A DNA stretch of 64,000 nucleotides from Leptasterias polaris (taxonomy: Eukaryota > Echinodermata > Asteroidea > Forcipulatida > Asteriidae): NCBI GenBank assembly GCA_037783415.1, contig JAZGTN010000217.1, positions 310,001 through 374,000 of the forward strand, written 5' to 3'. A program made the translations under genes and the position numbers. Of the stretch, positions 12,066 to 25,200 are shown in pieces. The notes beneath the pieces were generated by a model. That model was not told the DNA's origin and searched no databases. It was given only the letters and a program-made list of their open reading frames with translations. Each line of letters opens with the position of its first letter. Positions within the stretch are counted from its first letter, which is position 1.

Positions 12066-12950
12066 ACACAATACAATACAATACAATACAATAAATACAT
12101 TTATAGAGCGCTCTTACTCATCAACAAGAGGGTTCCACAGCGCTGAACAGAGTCCAGAAAAAAAAATAATAATAATAATACAGTTAAATGTTGGTCATTG
12201 TTGGAAGAGATGAGTTTTTAGAGCTGTCTTGAAAGTATCCAAGGAAGGGGAGCAGCGGATGAACTGTGGAAGCCATTCCAGAGTTGAGGAGCATGTGCCT
12301 GGAATGCATGGTCACCAGCTGTGCTGTATGTTCTGGGCACATGGAGTAAGGTAGTGTCTAAACTTGAGCGGAGTCCAGGTCTACCAGAGTGATGTGGAAC
12401 GATGAGAGAGCCAAGCTAATTTTGGGCTTTGTTATGAAGGCACTTATACACAACAGTCAGAATTTTGAATGTTATCCGTTGCTTGATTGGGAGCCAATGT
12501 AATTGCTTCAGCAAAGGGGTGACATGATCTTATTTCCTTGACCTGAAGATAGATTTTGCTGCACGATTTTGAACCCGCTGGAGACGTTGAATCTGTGATA
12601 AGTTTACTCCGTACAGCAGTGAGTTTGCATAGTCGAGTCTAGATGACACAATACATTGTAGCTCGGGTGGCATGCTAACATGCTTTTTCATTGATGTATG
12701 GTCGGATACGGGCAATGTTTGATAAATGATAGTGGAGTCCACGACATAGTGTTGACACATAGCGATCCATTTTCAGTGCCGAATCGAACTCCACACCAAG
12801 ACTTTTTGCAGATGATGCTGAGTGAATAGAGATGTCAGAGATTGTGAGAGTGATATTGGATAAACGCTGACAGGACTGTGGGCTAGAGACGACGAGGAAT
12901 TCAGTTTTGTCAAAATTAAGCTTCAACATGTTTGACATCATTCATTTTTG
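12066..12950 (-). mobile_element. 5'-truncated L2/CR1-like LINE inserted in the composite repeat
   Basis: On the minus strand the remnant encodes the end of a LINE reverse-transcriptase ORF: LKLNFDKTEFLVVSS, then IHSASSAKSLGVEFDS, then SRLDYANSLLYGV and RLQRVQNRAAKSIF. A frame change falls near 12740. The 3' end (left side) carries the pentamer tail ATTGT repeated several times. A 5-bp duplication CTGAT flanks it (12061-12065 and 12951-12955) and interrupts the CRE-type palindrome of the host repeat, which defines both ends. Confidence 0.85.
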
Positions 12951-13115
12951 CTGATGACGTCATCATGACGTAATGACAACTGTGCCGTCTTCATATTGAG
13001 GTTCAATTATCTGATGAGTTTCAAGGTTCAATTCAGTTTCAATATTGAGTTATGTTGCCAAGAAGAGTTCTACGTAAGAAGATGGAGAAGAAAAAAAAGA
13101 AAAGAAAAAAACAAG
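12951..13115. repeat. Composite repeat continuing after the LINE
   Basis: GATGACGTCATCATGACG and the following TTGAGGTTCAATTATCTGATG match the copies near 2302 and 10356. It then passes into an A/G-rich stretch leading to the hairpin array. Confidence 0.7.
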
Positions 13116-13355
13116 AGGTGTTCGTGCTCATATTGCACGAACACCTAAAAAACAGAACAGTAACAATAGGTTTTTGGCTGATAGCCCAACACCTAAACAG
13201 AACAGTAACAATAGGTTTTCGGCAGACAGCCGAACACCTAAAAAAAACGTACAAAAACAAGAGGTGTTCCCGGCGGAATGCCCGAACACCTAAAAAAACC
13301 AACCCAAAAACGGAACAAAAACAAGAGGTGTTCCAGGCGTATTGCCCAAACACCT
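13116..13355. repeat. Array of five short hairpins
   Basis: Five stem-loops lie at 13116-13146, 13168-13194, 13213-13239, 13262-13291 and 13326-13355. All end in (C)AACACCT and start AGGT(G/T)TT. The first is a perfect 12-bp stem (AGGTGTTCGTGC / GCACGAACACCT). Spacers are A-rich (AACAGAACAGTAACAAT or AAAAACAAG). The outer arms are constant, while the inner stems and loops differ. Related single hairpins or half-sites lie at 901-934 and near 10520. Confidence 0.85.
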
Positions 13356-13859
13356 AATAATAATGTACTTACATGTAATAGCATTGTATATGTAGTTTGC
13401 AATCAAAGTTTCCTGCTTATTTTTGCCCAGCAGAAATATTTAGGCACTTACGTCTGCTTAAGCAGTTGTATCTGTCATTGCAGCCAAAGGCCATAGTCAA
13501 GCCGAAGTCGCTAAATTCAGACACAGCTTTACGCAATCTTCAGAGCAAAGCCGTACATAGAAAGAGTTGCGATAACTTGCGATTAGAAGCCATTTAAGTT
13601 CATGAAAAACTTGTATCTTGTGCAAACACACAGAGCCAAACTAGGCTGCCAGACTAGGCTGCACATTGGGTTTTGTGCTATATTAGAACCAAAAAAAAGG
13701 CATCCAGCAATCACGTTATCCAGAGAAAACTGGTCCCTCTATGTCGCAACTCTCCCAATATACGGCTTCTACTTCAGACCCCACTACTGCACTAGAGAGC
13801 CCTCAATCATGATCCAGTACAGTGCAGCTCTGTTTTCTGTCAAATAATTTAAATACTAC

Positions 13860-13973
13860 CTGTTGGTTGACCCTGATGTGTTGTATCATCTTCCATAAGA
13901 TCACCATCTAGTGTGAGTGACTCAAGACTTTTGGAAAAGTCGTTTTCTTTCTCTTTGTTTCTTGATGCCAAGA
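13860..13973 (-). pseudogene. Antisense copy of receptor exon 4
   Basis: This is 114 nt, the same length as exon 4 (20217-20330), on the opposite strand. The reading frame is intact, a CAG acceptor-like end and a GTAGTA donor-like end are kept, and only a few substitutions are seen (for example Asn to Asp, Glu to Asp, Ser to Pro). No other receptor exon lies beside it, so it is a duplicated exon fragment and not part of a second gene. Confidence 0.85.
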
Positions 13974-14056
13974 CTGTATGTAACATAAAAGAAAGTCCAA
14001 GTACAGGACACAATCGTCAAGAGTGTCAATCCTCCACAGAAAAAGCATGTCTGAAA

Positions 14057-14420
14057 ATGAAATTAGACCCAGTAACCGGGGCGCTGTACTCCTTTTTTCG
14101 AAATTTTGACATCATCGGTCATACTAGCGCCCCAGGTTATTATTGTATGTCCTGGATACATGATCCGACTCTCCACATGATCGACAGGTGCCCTGCCTCA
14201 AACCGCGTAATCGTCACGGTCGAGGCAGGGCACCCGTCTAAAATTTTAGACGGGTGCCCTGCCGCAACCGTTACGACTAAGCGGTTGAGGCAGGGCACCT
14301 GTCGATCATGCTGAGAGTCAGATCATGTATCAACATACAATAATAACCTGGGGCGCTCGTACGACCGATGATGTCAAAATTTCGAAAAAAGGAGTACAGC
14401 GCCCCACTTACTGGGTCTAG
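14057..14420. mobile_element. Palindromic MITE inserted in the inverted duplication
   Basis: Terminal inverted repeats begin TAGACCCAGTAA and end TTACTGGGTCTA. The arms include GGGGCGCTGTACTCC and a GATGTCAAAATTTCG complement. The centre is a second strong hairpin around GTCTAAAATTTTAGAC. The flanking duplication TCTGAAA (14050-14056, 14421-14427) and the uninterrupted sequence of the sister copy near 20140 define the insertion. Confidence 0.9.
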
Positions 14421-14768
14421 TCTGAAATACTGTAAAAGTCATGAAAAAATGGTTGAATACCCTCACAAAACCTGTTTCACCAACCTCGTTCCGAGGAGTG
14501 ATCGATCTCGCTGCATCACTTTTTCTCTCCAAATGCCTTGCTCACGTCACTCAACCCCTAGTATTGGTTAATATAAATTGTTCTAATATATTTGCCACAT
14601 TTTAAGTAGGTCTGTGTTCGATACGCTTTACACTACAGTCTACATGAGCGCCCACCCCTATGGTGGCACGAAGAGAGGCCTCAATTGATTTCCCACATTT
14701 TTAAGTCAAAGAGTAACTGGTGCCCTCTCATTCTTCTTTGATCTTGTGACATGTCTATCCAGTATCTG

Positions 14769-15179
14769 TATAGACCCATTGCACAACGCGCAGCGCGCAT
14801 ATATACGAGCATCATTTTGGGTAGACTTGACTCAAGTCCCAATCCCGTGCAAGGCCCTTCCTTGCCTCATCGTCAGAAAACTATTATTTTGCGCTCTGCA
14901 TTCCCCAACCTCCCTGTTCCGCGCACCGCATAAATAACTACATTTTGTCGGTGAGGGCGCACTGGTATTCTGTGGCTGCGCGTTACGTTAGGAACCTCGC
15001 ACGAGAAAGGGACTTGAATCAAGTCTACATTTTGGGTGTCAAAACGTGCACAAAAGGATGGTACACGTGTTTACAACAAGCATATTGTGCGTATCATGTG
15101 TACCATCCTTTTGTGCACGTTTTTGACACCCAAAATGACGCTTGTGTATGCGCGCTACGCGTTGTGCAATGGGTCTATA
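14769..15179. mobile_element. MITE with ~50-bp terminal inverted repeats
   Basis: TATAGACCCATTGCACAACG at the left end is mirrored by the right end at 15160-15179. Inner arms around 15020-15080 and 15085-15140 (CGTGCACAAAAGGATGGTAC and its complement) form a second hairpin. Confidence 0.85.
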
Positions 15180-15662
15180 CTTGCATTTTGCGCGTACTTA
15201 GCGTCCTACAACTTCATGAGCTTGCACCATCCATATAATTACAAGCACTAGAAAGTTTTTAACAAGCGTGCGCGCAAAGCAGTCACTTTTGAGAGGCGAT
15301 CAACGCACTGTTTGGTATGGGTAATTCTGTCTGTATACTCTGACCGTTTATTCTCTATCTATGCAGGCTCTCAGTCATGCACTTACCTACCTGCTCACTG
15401 TTTCGGAGATAGAATTAGAAAATTGTTTCACAATTTATTTCAGCGTCATAATATCTGGATTAACCGGAACTACACTACCTGATGGAGACGATTATGAAAG
15501 AAGAAGACCTGAATTTGTCGACCTACATCATGATGGTGTTTTGAAAACCAAACCTTTCAATGTTACTGTCACTGTCAGTGTCAGTCCTCAACACCGTGTA
15601 CAGCTAGCCAACACCCAAGAAGATCTTGTCCGCCTACCTCACAAAAAAATACTGAAAAATGT

Positions 15663-15672
15663 GGGAAATCCC
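15663..15672 (+). promoter_or_regulatory. Kappa-B consensus match
   Basis: GGGAAATCCC fits GGGRNWYYCC perfectly. It lies in the left arm of the foldback element, about 2.3 kb upstream of the receptor ATG. Binding is inferred only from the consensus. Confidence 0.35.
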
Positions 15673-15887
15673 CAGCTCTTACAATAGGGGAGAGAGAGCG
15701 CCCCCTGCTGGCGATCAAGTGAGGGTTCATTATTTTTAAACTGGTTCCCTGTCTTTATCCGCATTGAAAAAAACGGCACTTGTTTTACAAAGATTTCATT
15801 GGACAAACGGGGACCAGTTTAACAATAATGAACCCTCTCCTGCTGGTTGCCACCAGCAGGGGGCGCTCTCCCCGATTGCAAGAACAG

Positions 15888-15897
15888 GGGATTTCCC
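15888..15897 (-). promoter_or_regulatory. Second kappa-B consensus match
   Basis: GGGATTTCCC is the mirror copy in the right arm of the foldback element. A shorter GGGAATTCC lies at 16326-16334. Confidence 0.35.
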
Positions 15898-16937
15898 ACA
15901 TTTTCAATCTTTATTGTGACTCACTTGGCTGGGTGAGATGGGCGGCGGACGGACAAGATCTTCTTGGCTGTACTTGAGGACCGAAACTGACAGCAACATT
16001 GAAAGGTGTAGGACGACAAATTTAGGTAGCCGTCTCCAGTACGGTGGTGTGGTTCTGCCGGTGAAAGGGTGTGTACCATTTGAAATTGCCAAAAAGACCC
16101 GTATCCAAACTTGAGTTGATGTGAATCATAAATACATGAAATAATAGTAGAGAGTTCGGTGGTTTTTGCATTTTTTCATCATACCTCTACTCTACAAATT
16201 TGGTATCAATGGAAAGCCTGTTTCAAGAGAAGTGGGGCTATTGTTCTTCATGTTGTTGATGCAAAACTGGTCATGGCTTTAATTTGGGTGACATTCTGCT
16301 TGACTTGTGAATATACACTAGGACTGGGAATTCCTGTGTCGCCATTTCTCGCTAGCCTTAAAACGGCACTGAAAATGTTTTTCTAGACTAAAATTGTTCA
16401 AATTTTCCATTTATGATGGTTTCAGAAGGTGTCTCAAACTCCTTCAATATGTAAATTCATCTTTTATTTCATAAACATGAGGAGAAAATTACTTGTTTCC
16501 TGACGCAATTTTGATACGGTACACCGATGGCACAGCAGAGTCGACCTATATCAAATCAGGTACCTAGAGAACGCGACTTTCTTCAACTTATTGAAAAAAG
16601 CATGTCTGTCTCATAAGGTCAAAGGGTACTTGCAGTCGAGGCAATTTAGAGCAGCAACATCTAGCGGCATAGCGAAGAGGGCGGGCTACATCGGCAGTTC
16701 ATCATTTATGAGCTCTGACGTACGCGCCAAATTAAGAGGTATATTTCGAAATATAAAGCTTCTTTTTTCCTGTTTTAAGGGTTTCCATTGAAGAAGACAC
16801 CTTTTATCTCTTCAAAAATCAAATCAATGTTGAATTTGAGCAAAGGGAACTATTAAAAATAATGTGAAGTTTGCAACCAGTTTCCGCACGCTTCCAGATA
16901 GGATCGCCGTGTTTACGTTTTTCGCTGAACTCCCTAA

Positions 16938-17166
16938 TAATAGACCCTTCCCATGAAATATGCTAATTACATTCACGCATGCGTACAGACCCTGCTGGTT
17001 GGCAAACGCCATAGAGATGTGCACTAAGTAGACGCACAAGCGCGTCTGCGTCACGCCACCATCAGCCCCACACAAAAAGGGGCAATGTTCCATCATTTTG
17101 CCAACCAGCGGTGTAAGTGCGCACGCGTGATGTGCAATTTAAATATTTCATGGTCAGGGTCTATTA
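16938..17166. mobile_element. MITE with TAATAGACCC termini
   Basis: TAATAGACCCTTCCCATGAA at the left end is mirrored by TTCATGGTCAGGGTCTATTA at the right end. The body of about 180 bp is GC-richer, with CTGGTTGGCAAA and its complement forming inner arms. Confidence 0.85.
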
Positions 17167-17515
17167 CAAACCTGTGAAAGTTTAAGCTAAATCGGTCTTC
17201 GGAGTCATGAGAAAACAGTGAAAAAACCCATCATCATATTATGTTTTCACTTTTTATTCAAACATCGGATTTTATCCTGCGTGATAAAGACTATTGTTCT
17301 ACTCATTTCTTAAAAACTATGGCATTTGAATAAATTGAAGCAAAACTATTTCAAGTGCAGTATTCTACCAATCCATTATGACCATCTTGTAAGTTTCGTG
17401 CAAATCTGTGACGCTGAAAACATTTGTGATTTTTTTTTGGATCTCCCTACAGAAACAAAAGGCTACGGTTACTCACAGTAATGACAGTGTGTGAAGAACA
17501 GCAGATGGGGGTACG

Positions 17516-17612
17516 TAGGCCTATGGTACTCCTAGAACTATAAGGTTGATCCGCTATCGTCTCCACTGGAGACGATAGCAGATCGAACCTCATAGTTCTA
17601 GGAGTAGGCCTA
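17516..17612. repeat. Near-perfect hairpin, ~45-bp arms
   Basis: TAGGCCTATGGTACTCCTAG with the following CTATCGTCTCC pairs with GGAGACGATAG and CTAGGAGTAGGCC. A very short loop suggests a small foldback element. Confidence 0.85.
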
Positions 17613-17880
17613 TGGTAGCCTGTTCCAAACTGACATAGGACTAGTCCTTGGAACTGACATAGTACAGTGGGAAGGCAAACAATGCATTGATCATTGGGAT
17701 TATTAAAGAGGTGTATTTGTGTTGATAATCAATTTGTTGTGAGGTACGTGTGGGAATGTAGGCCTAGTTGTCAAAGTTGTGAATTTTGTAGTGAGTGCAC
17801 TTTGGCCAAATAATCATTTTTTGTGAAGTCCCTTCAGTAGTAACATTTCCTTCATCTGATATTTTCCATTGATTCATGTA

Positions 17881-17999
17881 GATGGTAGAGGATCTGAGGC
17901 AATCCATGGAAAAACTGAAGAACTTTATTATTTTATGAAGCCTCAAAGCAAGTATGAGACAAAGACTGAAGTTGAACACGCCTGTGTATTAACGCGACG
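17881..17999 (+). other. Probable 5' untranslated region of the receptor gene
   Basis: This precedes the start codon at 18000. An in-frame TGA at 17973-17975 excludes a longer N-terminus. A possible acceptor (TTGATTCATGTAG) ends at 17880, so an upstream non-coding exon may exist. A short upstream ORF starts at 17881. I cannot locate the transcription start. Confidence 0.4.
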
Positions 18000-19218
18000 A
18001 TGGCATTTAATCCTCATCGGAAGCGGAGGGATCGTGCGTCTTCACTGCTTACTGTGGTCTTCAGGAATCCTCTGATAAACTTTCTGGCATTGGATAATGA
18101 TCTTCTGGCATGTATGGTGAAGTTTGGGCTAATTTCCATGGGTAAGAAGAGATGAAATGTGGTCACTTGATCAGAAAAAGTTGTCTTCTGACTATGATTA
18201 GAGTGAAAAAGGAATTTAAAATGTTCTGCATTGGGTGTGTTTTTGTTTGTCAACTCCATTGGAAATTTTCTTTTTTGTTTTTGAGTTTTTTGTTTTTCAT
18301 TTCCCTTTTTCAGATCAGAATCATGAGGTGTTATTAAGAAATCTGAATGGAATAAAGAATTCAATTGATCTGCTACTGACGATGATAAAGCGCATCCATA
18401 TACAAGATGGAGAGTTTTTGTTGTTCATGAAAGCTCTCAGAGAATCTGGTATGGATAATACGTTTGTGGAAATGGGGCATGGTAGCTTTCTGAAAATGAA
18501 ATATTTGTTTAAATCTGCAGACAAATTACACTAGCATTCCTTTTAGAAAGAAGGTGTAACAGTTGCTTTTTTGATATCAAATAATAACCGCAATGGAAAC
18601 GGACTGGACTGGCACCCCCCAAGAAAGATATTGATATAATAGGGCTAGACAGCTCAGTTGGTAGAGCGCCAGCACATTAAATTGGAGGTCGTTGGTTCAA
18701 ATCCTGCTCTATTCAATTTTTCTTTGTTCAACCCCAAATCACTTGTCTTTTTATTTTAAACTGCTCGGAAGCTGTGCAAAGCCAAGACTTATCTTCTGTC
18801 GATAGAAATTAACTGGACAAAGGACAAGTGATTATGAATACTGTGTCGGAAACATAAAACCTGCCTTTTGTTATCTTTCCAGGGGACACGACCAATGCAC
18901 TTCTTGCAGACTTTATTGAGGGAGTTAACTGCCCTGAGGCTTTTGACATTGAACATCGACTTATCAATGAGTTTTACCCAGCACTTCAAGTCATAGATCC
19001 CACGAACATCGCCCCCTACCTCACATACATTAGTGTTGATGAGAAGCTCAGCTTGATGCGCAAATGTGCGATGGGAGAGACCAACCTGGCGAGGACTACC
19101 TTGTTGCTGCTGACCATCAGGACCCTTGAACCTGGATGGTTTGAGGTGTTTCTTGATGCTCTGGAAAAGAACAATCACAGGATTATCGCTGAGGAGTTAA
19201 GATCAAGTAAACAGATAG
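18000..19218 (+). CDS. Receptor exons 1-3: tandem CARDs
   Basis: Exon 1 (18000-18141) and exon 2 (18314-18448) encode CARD1, with LLACMVKFGLISMDQNHEV, then LLTMIKRIHIQDGEFLLFMK and the closing ALRESG. Exon 2 uses the GTATGG donor at 18449: this joins ALRESG to DTTNALLADFIEG in exon 3, a natural CARD helix 6, whereas reading on reaches a stop at 18531. Exon 3 (18883-19218) encodes CARD2, with EKLSLMRKCAMGETNLART and the signature EPGWFEVFLDALEKNNHRII typical of MDA5/RIG-I CARDs. These domains would relay the signal by filament nucleation. Intron 2 holds a SINE. Confidence 0.88.
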
Positions 19219-22200
19219 GTGAAGTTGCTTTCACCTCCAAAGACGGTGAAATAAAAAAAAATGGGCTCCCTGAGTTTTAATAAAAATTAATTTGAATTTA
19301 AAACATCTTTCCCATTAAAGAAAACAGTACAAAGTCAGTGGCGGTATGAGAAGAAGGTTCATAAAAAGTATATCATTAATCCAGAAAGGGGGTAGTAAAT
19401 TATTATATTATTAATATTTTTGGTAAATTAATTTTCATTCTTTAGTTTCTGTAAACCATTCAACCAACAGTTGCAAAAAATTCAGCTAGCGAATAGTTGC
19501 TTATCAATGTCCCATTTTATAAAGACAAGAAAAAACAAGATTACATGTCCATGTTCATACATGCCTTTTGGAATGCAGCAATGGAAATAAGAAACAGCAA
19601 CCTCGCTACCATGGGCAGCACACTGTATCGATACCTCTCGTCACAAACCCCTGGTAGGGATCTGATGAAAAACAACGTTGATTGCCTCTCAAAAGTGACT
19701 GCTTTGCACGCATGCTTGGCTCTTGTAGGTTCTTAGTACGCGTAAGTCAAAAAGAAAGTATTTTGATGGGATTCAATTTCAAATGAGTCGTGGTTTTATA
19801 CGGTCACCCTAAGCTGCACACAGTCAAACATGTCACAAGATCAAAGAAGAATGAGAGGGCACCAGTTGCTCTTTGAACTGAGGCCTTTCTTTGTGCCACC
19901 AAATGTGGGCACTCATGTAAAGTGTATCGACCACAGACCTACTTACACTGTGGCATATATATTAGAACAGTTTAATTACCCAATACTAGGGTTATGGTTG
20001 AGCAAGGTGCAATCCGAGAAAATCCGGCAAATCCGGGGAAAAAGAACGCAGCGAGATTGATCACACCTCGGAACGAGGTTGAAGAAACTGTGGTTTTGTG
20101 AGGATATTTGACCATTTTTTCATGACTTTTACAGTATTTCAGACATACTTTTTCTCTGGAGGATTGACACTCTTGGCGATTGTAACCTGTACTTGGACTT
20201 TCTTTTTATTTTACAGCCCTGGCGTCAAGAAACAAAGAGAAAGAAAACAACTTTTCCAAAAGTCTTGAGTCACTCACACTAGATGGTGATCTTATGGAAG
20301 ATGAAACTACACATCAGGGTCAATCAACAGGTAGTATTTCATTGGATAGAAAACAGAGCTGCACTGTACTGGATTGAGGGCTCTCTAATGGGCTCTGAGC
20401 AGAAGCCGTATATTGGGAGAGTTGCGACATAGAGGGACAAGTTTTCTGGATGCCATTTTTGGTTCAAATACAGCTCAAAACCCAATGTGCAGCCTAGTTA
20501 CGCAGCTAGTCTGGCTTCGTGTGTGTGCACATACAATATTTTCATGGACCCAAAATAGCTGCTAATCGCAAGTTGTGGCAACTCTCCTTTTAGCCTCGAG
20601 AAAATTTTCTGCTAGGGTCGAAACGGCAGGCCACTAACAAACTTTTGCAACTCTCCCTATATGCGGCGGAATCCAAATCTAGCGACTTCGCCTATGGCTA
20701 TGGCCTTTGGCTGCAATGACAGATACAACTTCTAAAGCAGACAAAAGTGCCCTAAATATTTCTTCTGAGCAAAAAAAAGCAGGAAACTTGGGTTTGCAAA
20801 CTACATAATACAATGCTAAGTAAGTACATCCTCAGCCCTCGTAGGTTCCCATGTTCCTAGTCTAAGACGAGAAAATAATGGTTAAATGTTTTGCTCAAGG
20901 ACACAAGTGTCATGACCTGGATTCGAACTCACAATCATATGACTAAGGAGTCCAATGCGCTAGACCATGCACTTGACCACGATGATTTTAAGCTGAAAAA
21001 ACTCCATAGTCTGTGAAAAACTGTGAAAGTTTTGACACTGTAACACAAGTTACTGTGGTGATTTAAAGGAAACTAGTTTCAAACCTATTTTGAAAAGCTC
21101 TTTAACATGGGGCCCTGTAGGAATCTCTATTTGTCAAATATTTGTTATTCCATTCTTCCAAAGATTTCTTACCAATGGAAGAGAGTGAAGGCAGTCTACG
21201 GTGTGGATTTAAAAAGCCCACTTCTTCAAGATTACACAGGACGGTTTCATTTGAGTAAGTGACGCCAAACATCAGAATTAATGGAAAGTAAAGAGAAGAT
21301 CATGTTACCTACCTTCTTGGCATTCATCATGTTCATTACATCAATGAGTAACAAGTTCATTGGTATCAGCATGAACAGAGCCTTAAAAGAAATGTATACC
21401 TGTGGTTTTTGGAACCTTTCGATTGTTTTAATCCCGATAAAAGTTGTTATATACAATAAAACTAACCTGTAAAAATTTCATTTCAAAAGGGGGTAGCGTT
21501 TTTGAGATATCGCCGAAACTGGTGGTAGCGTTTTTGGAGAAACTCCAGAGCGGTTATGTCCACGTGGGAAGAATAATTCATAATTGGAACACGCAATCTG
21601 AGAAACATATCTGACAGTAACGTTTCTCAGGTTTAAATTTTGGGGGATAAAAACTGAAATATTTTTTCAATAACAACATTACTTCGTAGTGAAATGATTC
21701 TCAAATTGCAATGAACTATCGAAAGCTGCTGTACTTCTAACCAAGTAAGTTTTTATTGCCATTAATTTTAAGAGTTAACAAATGTATACCGGTACCTCCC
21801 TTTTAAAGACAAATTACAGGGTTGGTTTTTAATTCTTTAGAAAGCTCCTTGATTCTAAGGTTTTGTACTAGTAAAAAATCCCTCCAGAGACGTCTGAAGG
21901 TCTGTTAAAGTTGAGAAAAAAGTGTTTGCAGAAATATAAATAAGCGCATTTATGCACCAAATCCTAATTTTTGACAAAAGGAATATTAACATTTTATAAA
22001 AACAAAACTGAAACACCTAATGTGATGATAGGTCCAGTTGTTTGGTTTTATTAAAAACTAGAAGATGGAAATGATCTTTCAAAAACTAATAAAGTATTTT
22101 TTGACAATTTGTTTTCGTGTTACACATTTTAGCATTCAAGTTGTCTTTAGTGATTTCTTCCCTTCGGCCTTTCACCTCTGTGTCCCCAGTTTCCATTGTC

Positions 22201-25200
22201 GTACTGGAGCCTAACTGTCTGTGTTTTCTTGTCAATAAATTGCAAAGTGAAATTGTGAAGCTGAGCGATCTTTACTTCATTCAAGGGCCTTAGCACAATA
22301 CAATGACCAATTTTGTTTTTACCCATGCCCTTCAGTTCACCAGACTCATCACGTCCAAGAACTAATCAAAGATCCCGTTCGTCAAGCATAAAACGATCTC
22401 ACTCAAAACAACGGAAGTTTTCTTGCAGTCCGAAGGGAATGCGAACTGTTGAGCAAGGTTTGTTTAAAAGAAAAAGGAGCCAATCAAGGGAACGGCCTCA
22501 AGAAGGTTAGTATAGGATGTTCTACGAGGGATATTATCCCCATTGCATGTCACATTCGCAAGATTGTGTAAATAATGTTGCTCGTTTCATCAATTGCAGT
22601 ATTTATTGTCTAAAACAAATCTTCTTGTTTGCTTTGTGATCAGGTGTAGTATACAACATTACCAACATTTCAATGATAGGTGATAACAATCAAATCACCT
22701 GCTCGAAGGAAGGAAAAGGTCCTGTTTTAAGTAAGGCATCTTTTTAGTCAGCTGTTAAATGCTTTATACATGTAGATTTGACCCACATCTCTGACAACAT
22801 ATTGTCTTTCTTTTTATTTATCATAGCCTATTTTCTATTTTATCCTTTTTACTTTTTGTTAATTCGTAATGTATCAGCCCTCGAGCTGTGTTTCATCGAA
22901 TTTGATTTTCAGTCAATCATTTCAAAATATATTTCTGGGTGGTAGAGCTTCAAGAGAAGTGCACAATTTTAACAAGATTTTTTGATGTGTACAGAGTAGA
23001 CATACTGTACACTCAAAATTAAAATTTCAACAGGAGTTTATGTAAATGTGGTCCATCTGCTGCAGCTTTCCATGCTATATCTTAAACTTGGGTGGGATCC
23101 CGGGTTATTGGGCAGTTACAGGTTGAACAATGGCTTCAAACTGGCAGGACCTTCCAACCACTTATTGCTACACAATACTGTCAGTTGGTTTTGTATTGAC
23201 ACAAAGATAGATATTGACAAATTAGGGAGACGGCCAACATAAGGGCTATAGATAGCTCATTTGGTAGTGCACTTATGGCACATTAATCGAGAAGCTGGCA
23301 TTCATATCTTACTCTAGTCAGTTTTCTTTGCTCAAAACAAAACTAAGTTTTATTGTGACCTGGTGCTACCTGGATTATCTTTGATATTTTTTAGCAAGAT
23401 TTGGACACAAACTGGTTAATTTGTTTGAACTAATGGTGTATACGCTTTGGTGTTTAGAAAAAGCAGTTAGGACACAACCAGATGCAAGACATGCTGGGGA
23501 AGATCAACCTGATCATGCCGCGATGCCTCTCGAAGATGATATACAAGATGACTACATGGCCATAGGTGATGCAATTGCAACACATGAGGGTAAGCTACTG
23601 TAACACGTTAATATTCGGGTGTTACAAGGGTTGGCCGATAGAAAAAGAAAATAACAGAAACTTTTTGGGGTTGGCTGTATTACAGGAGATAATTTATTTT
23701 ACCCCGCATGTGCTGGTTACTCGTAGAACAAGGTATAGAGAGAATGAGAAAACTGGATGGGCCCCAGTGTTCACAAGTGTGTCACACCGGGCTATACAGA
23801 AAAGCAGAGAAAGGTCTAAGAATTAAACTATTGACAATATATATAGGGGATTGGTAAAGCTTGGTCACTGACCGGATAATAGTGGTGGTCAGTGCATGGT
23901 TCATGGGGGTATCAGGTGTGCCTACCACAGGGGTGATTTATGGGCTGGAGTGCAGTGGGGGATGGGAAAGGAAGTTGACGGAAGCTTGATATAATTGGAG
24001 ATAACTGGGTTAAGGTTGGAAAGAGGCTGTGTTTCTGGATTCAGGGTTTACACTACTACTGTAGACAAGACCATCGTTGAGCGGTTGAGATTTGGGGGGG
24101 GGGCGGTTGGAGCTGAACCCATCTTAACTTCAACAGCACTTCTGAATGAACATCCGCATCCCAGCTATGTCTCAAAAGCTCATAGTTAACAATTTTTAGC
24201 TAAACTAGTTACCCAACCAAGGATATGTTAACAATGATAATTTGTCTTAAAAATTGCAGTGCTGACATCTTGAAATGTTTTTCTTTAGACAAAACGACGT
24301 CTGCAGCGCAGAGGCCAGAGTTATATAAATACCAAATGGAGCTTGCTGAGGATGCAGTCAAGGGGAAAAACACTGTCTTGGTAGCACCCACTGGATCCGG
24401 CAAGACTCACGTGGCTGCTTACATCATCCATGATCACTTCATCAGACAACAGTCCAAACCGATCCAAGAGAGATGTGCCCTGTTTCTTGTTACTACGGTA
24501 TGACAGGCCGGCTTGAAAATGAGCGACTTAGGCTAGGGTTAACCTCAACACTCATAAAAAAGAAATATTGGAAAGTCCAATGGCACGCTTTTTCTTTGGC
24601 TTTTTCTGATTGGGTTATAAAAAGTTCACTGACTAACATTCAAACTATAACTTGTTTGCCATACACTTTTTCAGAATAATAATTTCTTGTAGTTGGGGAA
24701 GGTATTTCTCAGGGGAGGGCAAGAGTTCTGTTGAGCACAGGAGCTCAAGCCCACCCCCTTTCTTTTTGGTTATGCTACTGGCTAGCCTTAGCTGTGCTAG
24801 AGCCGCCAATGTTGGCATTGTCTTGCATCTTTGAGGTTATAATAATTTGATTGAGTAGTCTTTGCAATCATCTTATAAGAAGTTATCGCTCGTCCACAAA
24901 TCTCCACAAATTCCTTTTTTACTGCACTTGGACAGCACTTGATCTTTATGGTATTTTCCCTTGTGTTCTGTTTATTACTTGATACCATACAGCTGTAAAA
25001 TATTGTAAATAATGAAAGTTGTCTTTAACAGGTGAATCTCGTCGATCAGCAGAAGAATAAATTGAGGGAATTACTTCTTCCTATGGATTTCTTCTCCGTC
25101 ATCGGCTTATTCGGTGCCTCAGAGTCATCCCTTCAGAAAGAGATAACGAGCAAGAACGTGATCGTCCTGACGGCCCAGCTCCTGGAAAATGCCCTGAATG

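Larger units (their letters stand above)
13375..14758 (-). repeat. Inverted duplication of 19820-20830
   Basis: Read on the minus strand this segment matches the receptor gene's exon 4 with both flanking introns. The exon is at 20217-20330; TTTGCAAACTACATAATACA near 20795 pairs with 13385. CCTCGGAACGAGGTTG near 20066 pairs with 14485, and ACATGTCACAAGATCAAAGA near 19828 pairs with 14740. The copies are about 5 kb apart and in opposite orientation. The left copy is interrupted by a MITE at 14057-14420. Confidence 0.9.
15440..16085. mobile_element. Large foldback element
   Basis: Two diverged arms (about 15440-15715 and 15835-16085) are reverse complements. Shared blocks include CAAGAAGATCTTGTCCG, AAAATGTGGGAAATCCCC and GAGAGCGCCCCCTGCTGG. 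The 108-codon ORF at 15361-15687 lies in the left arm and does not resemble a family I know. Confidence 0.75.
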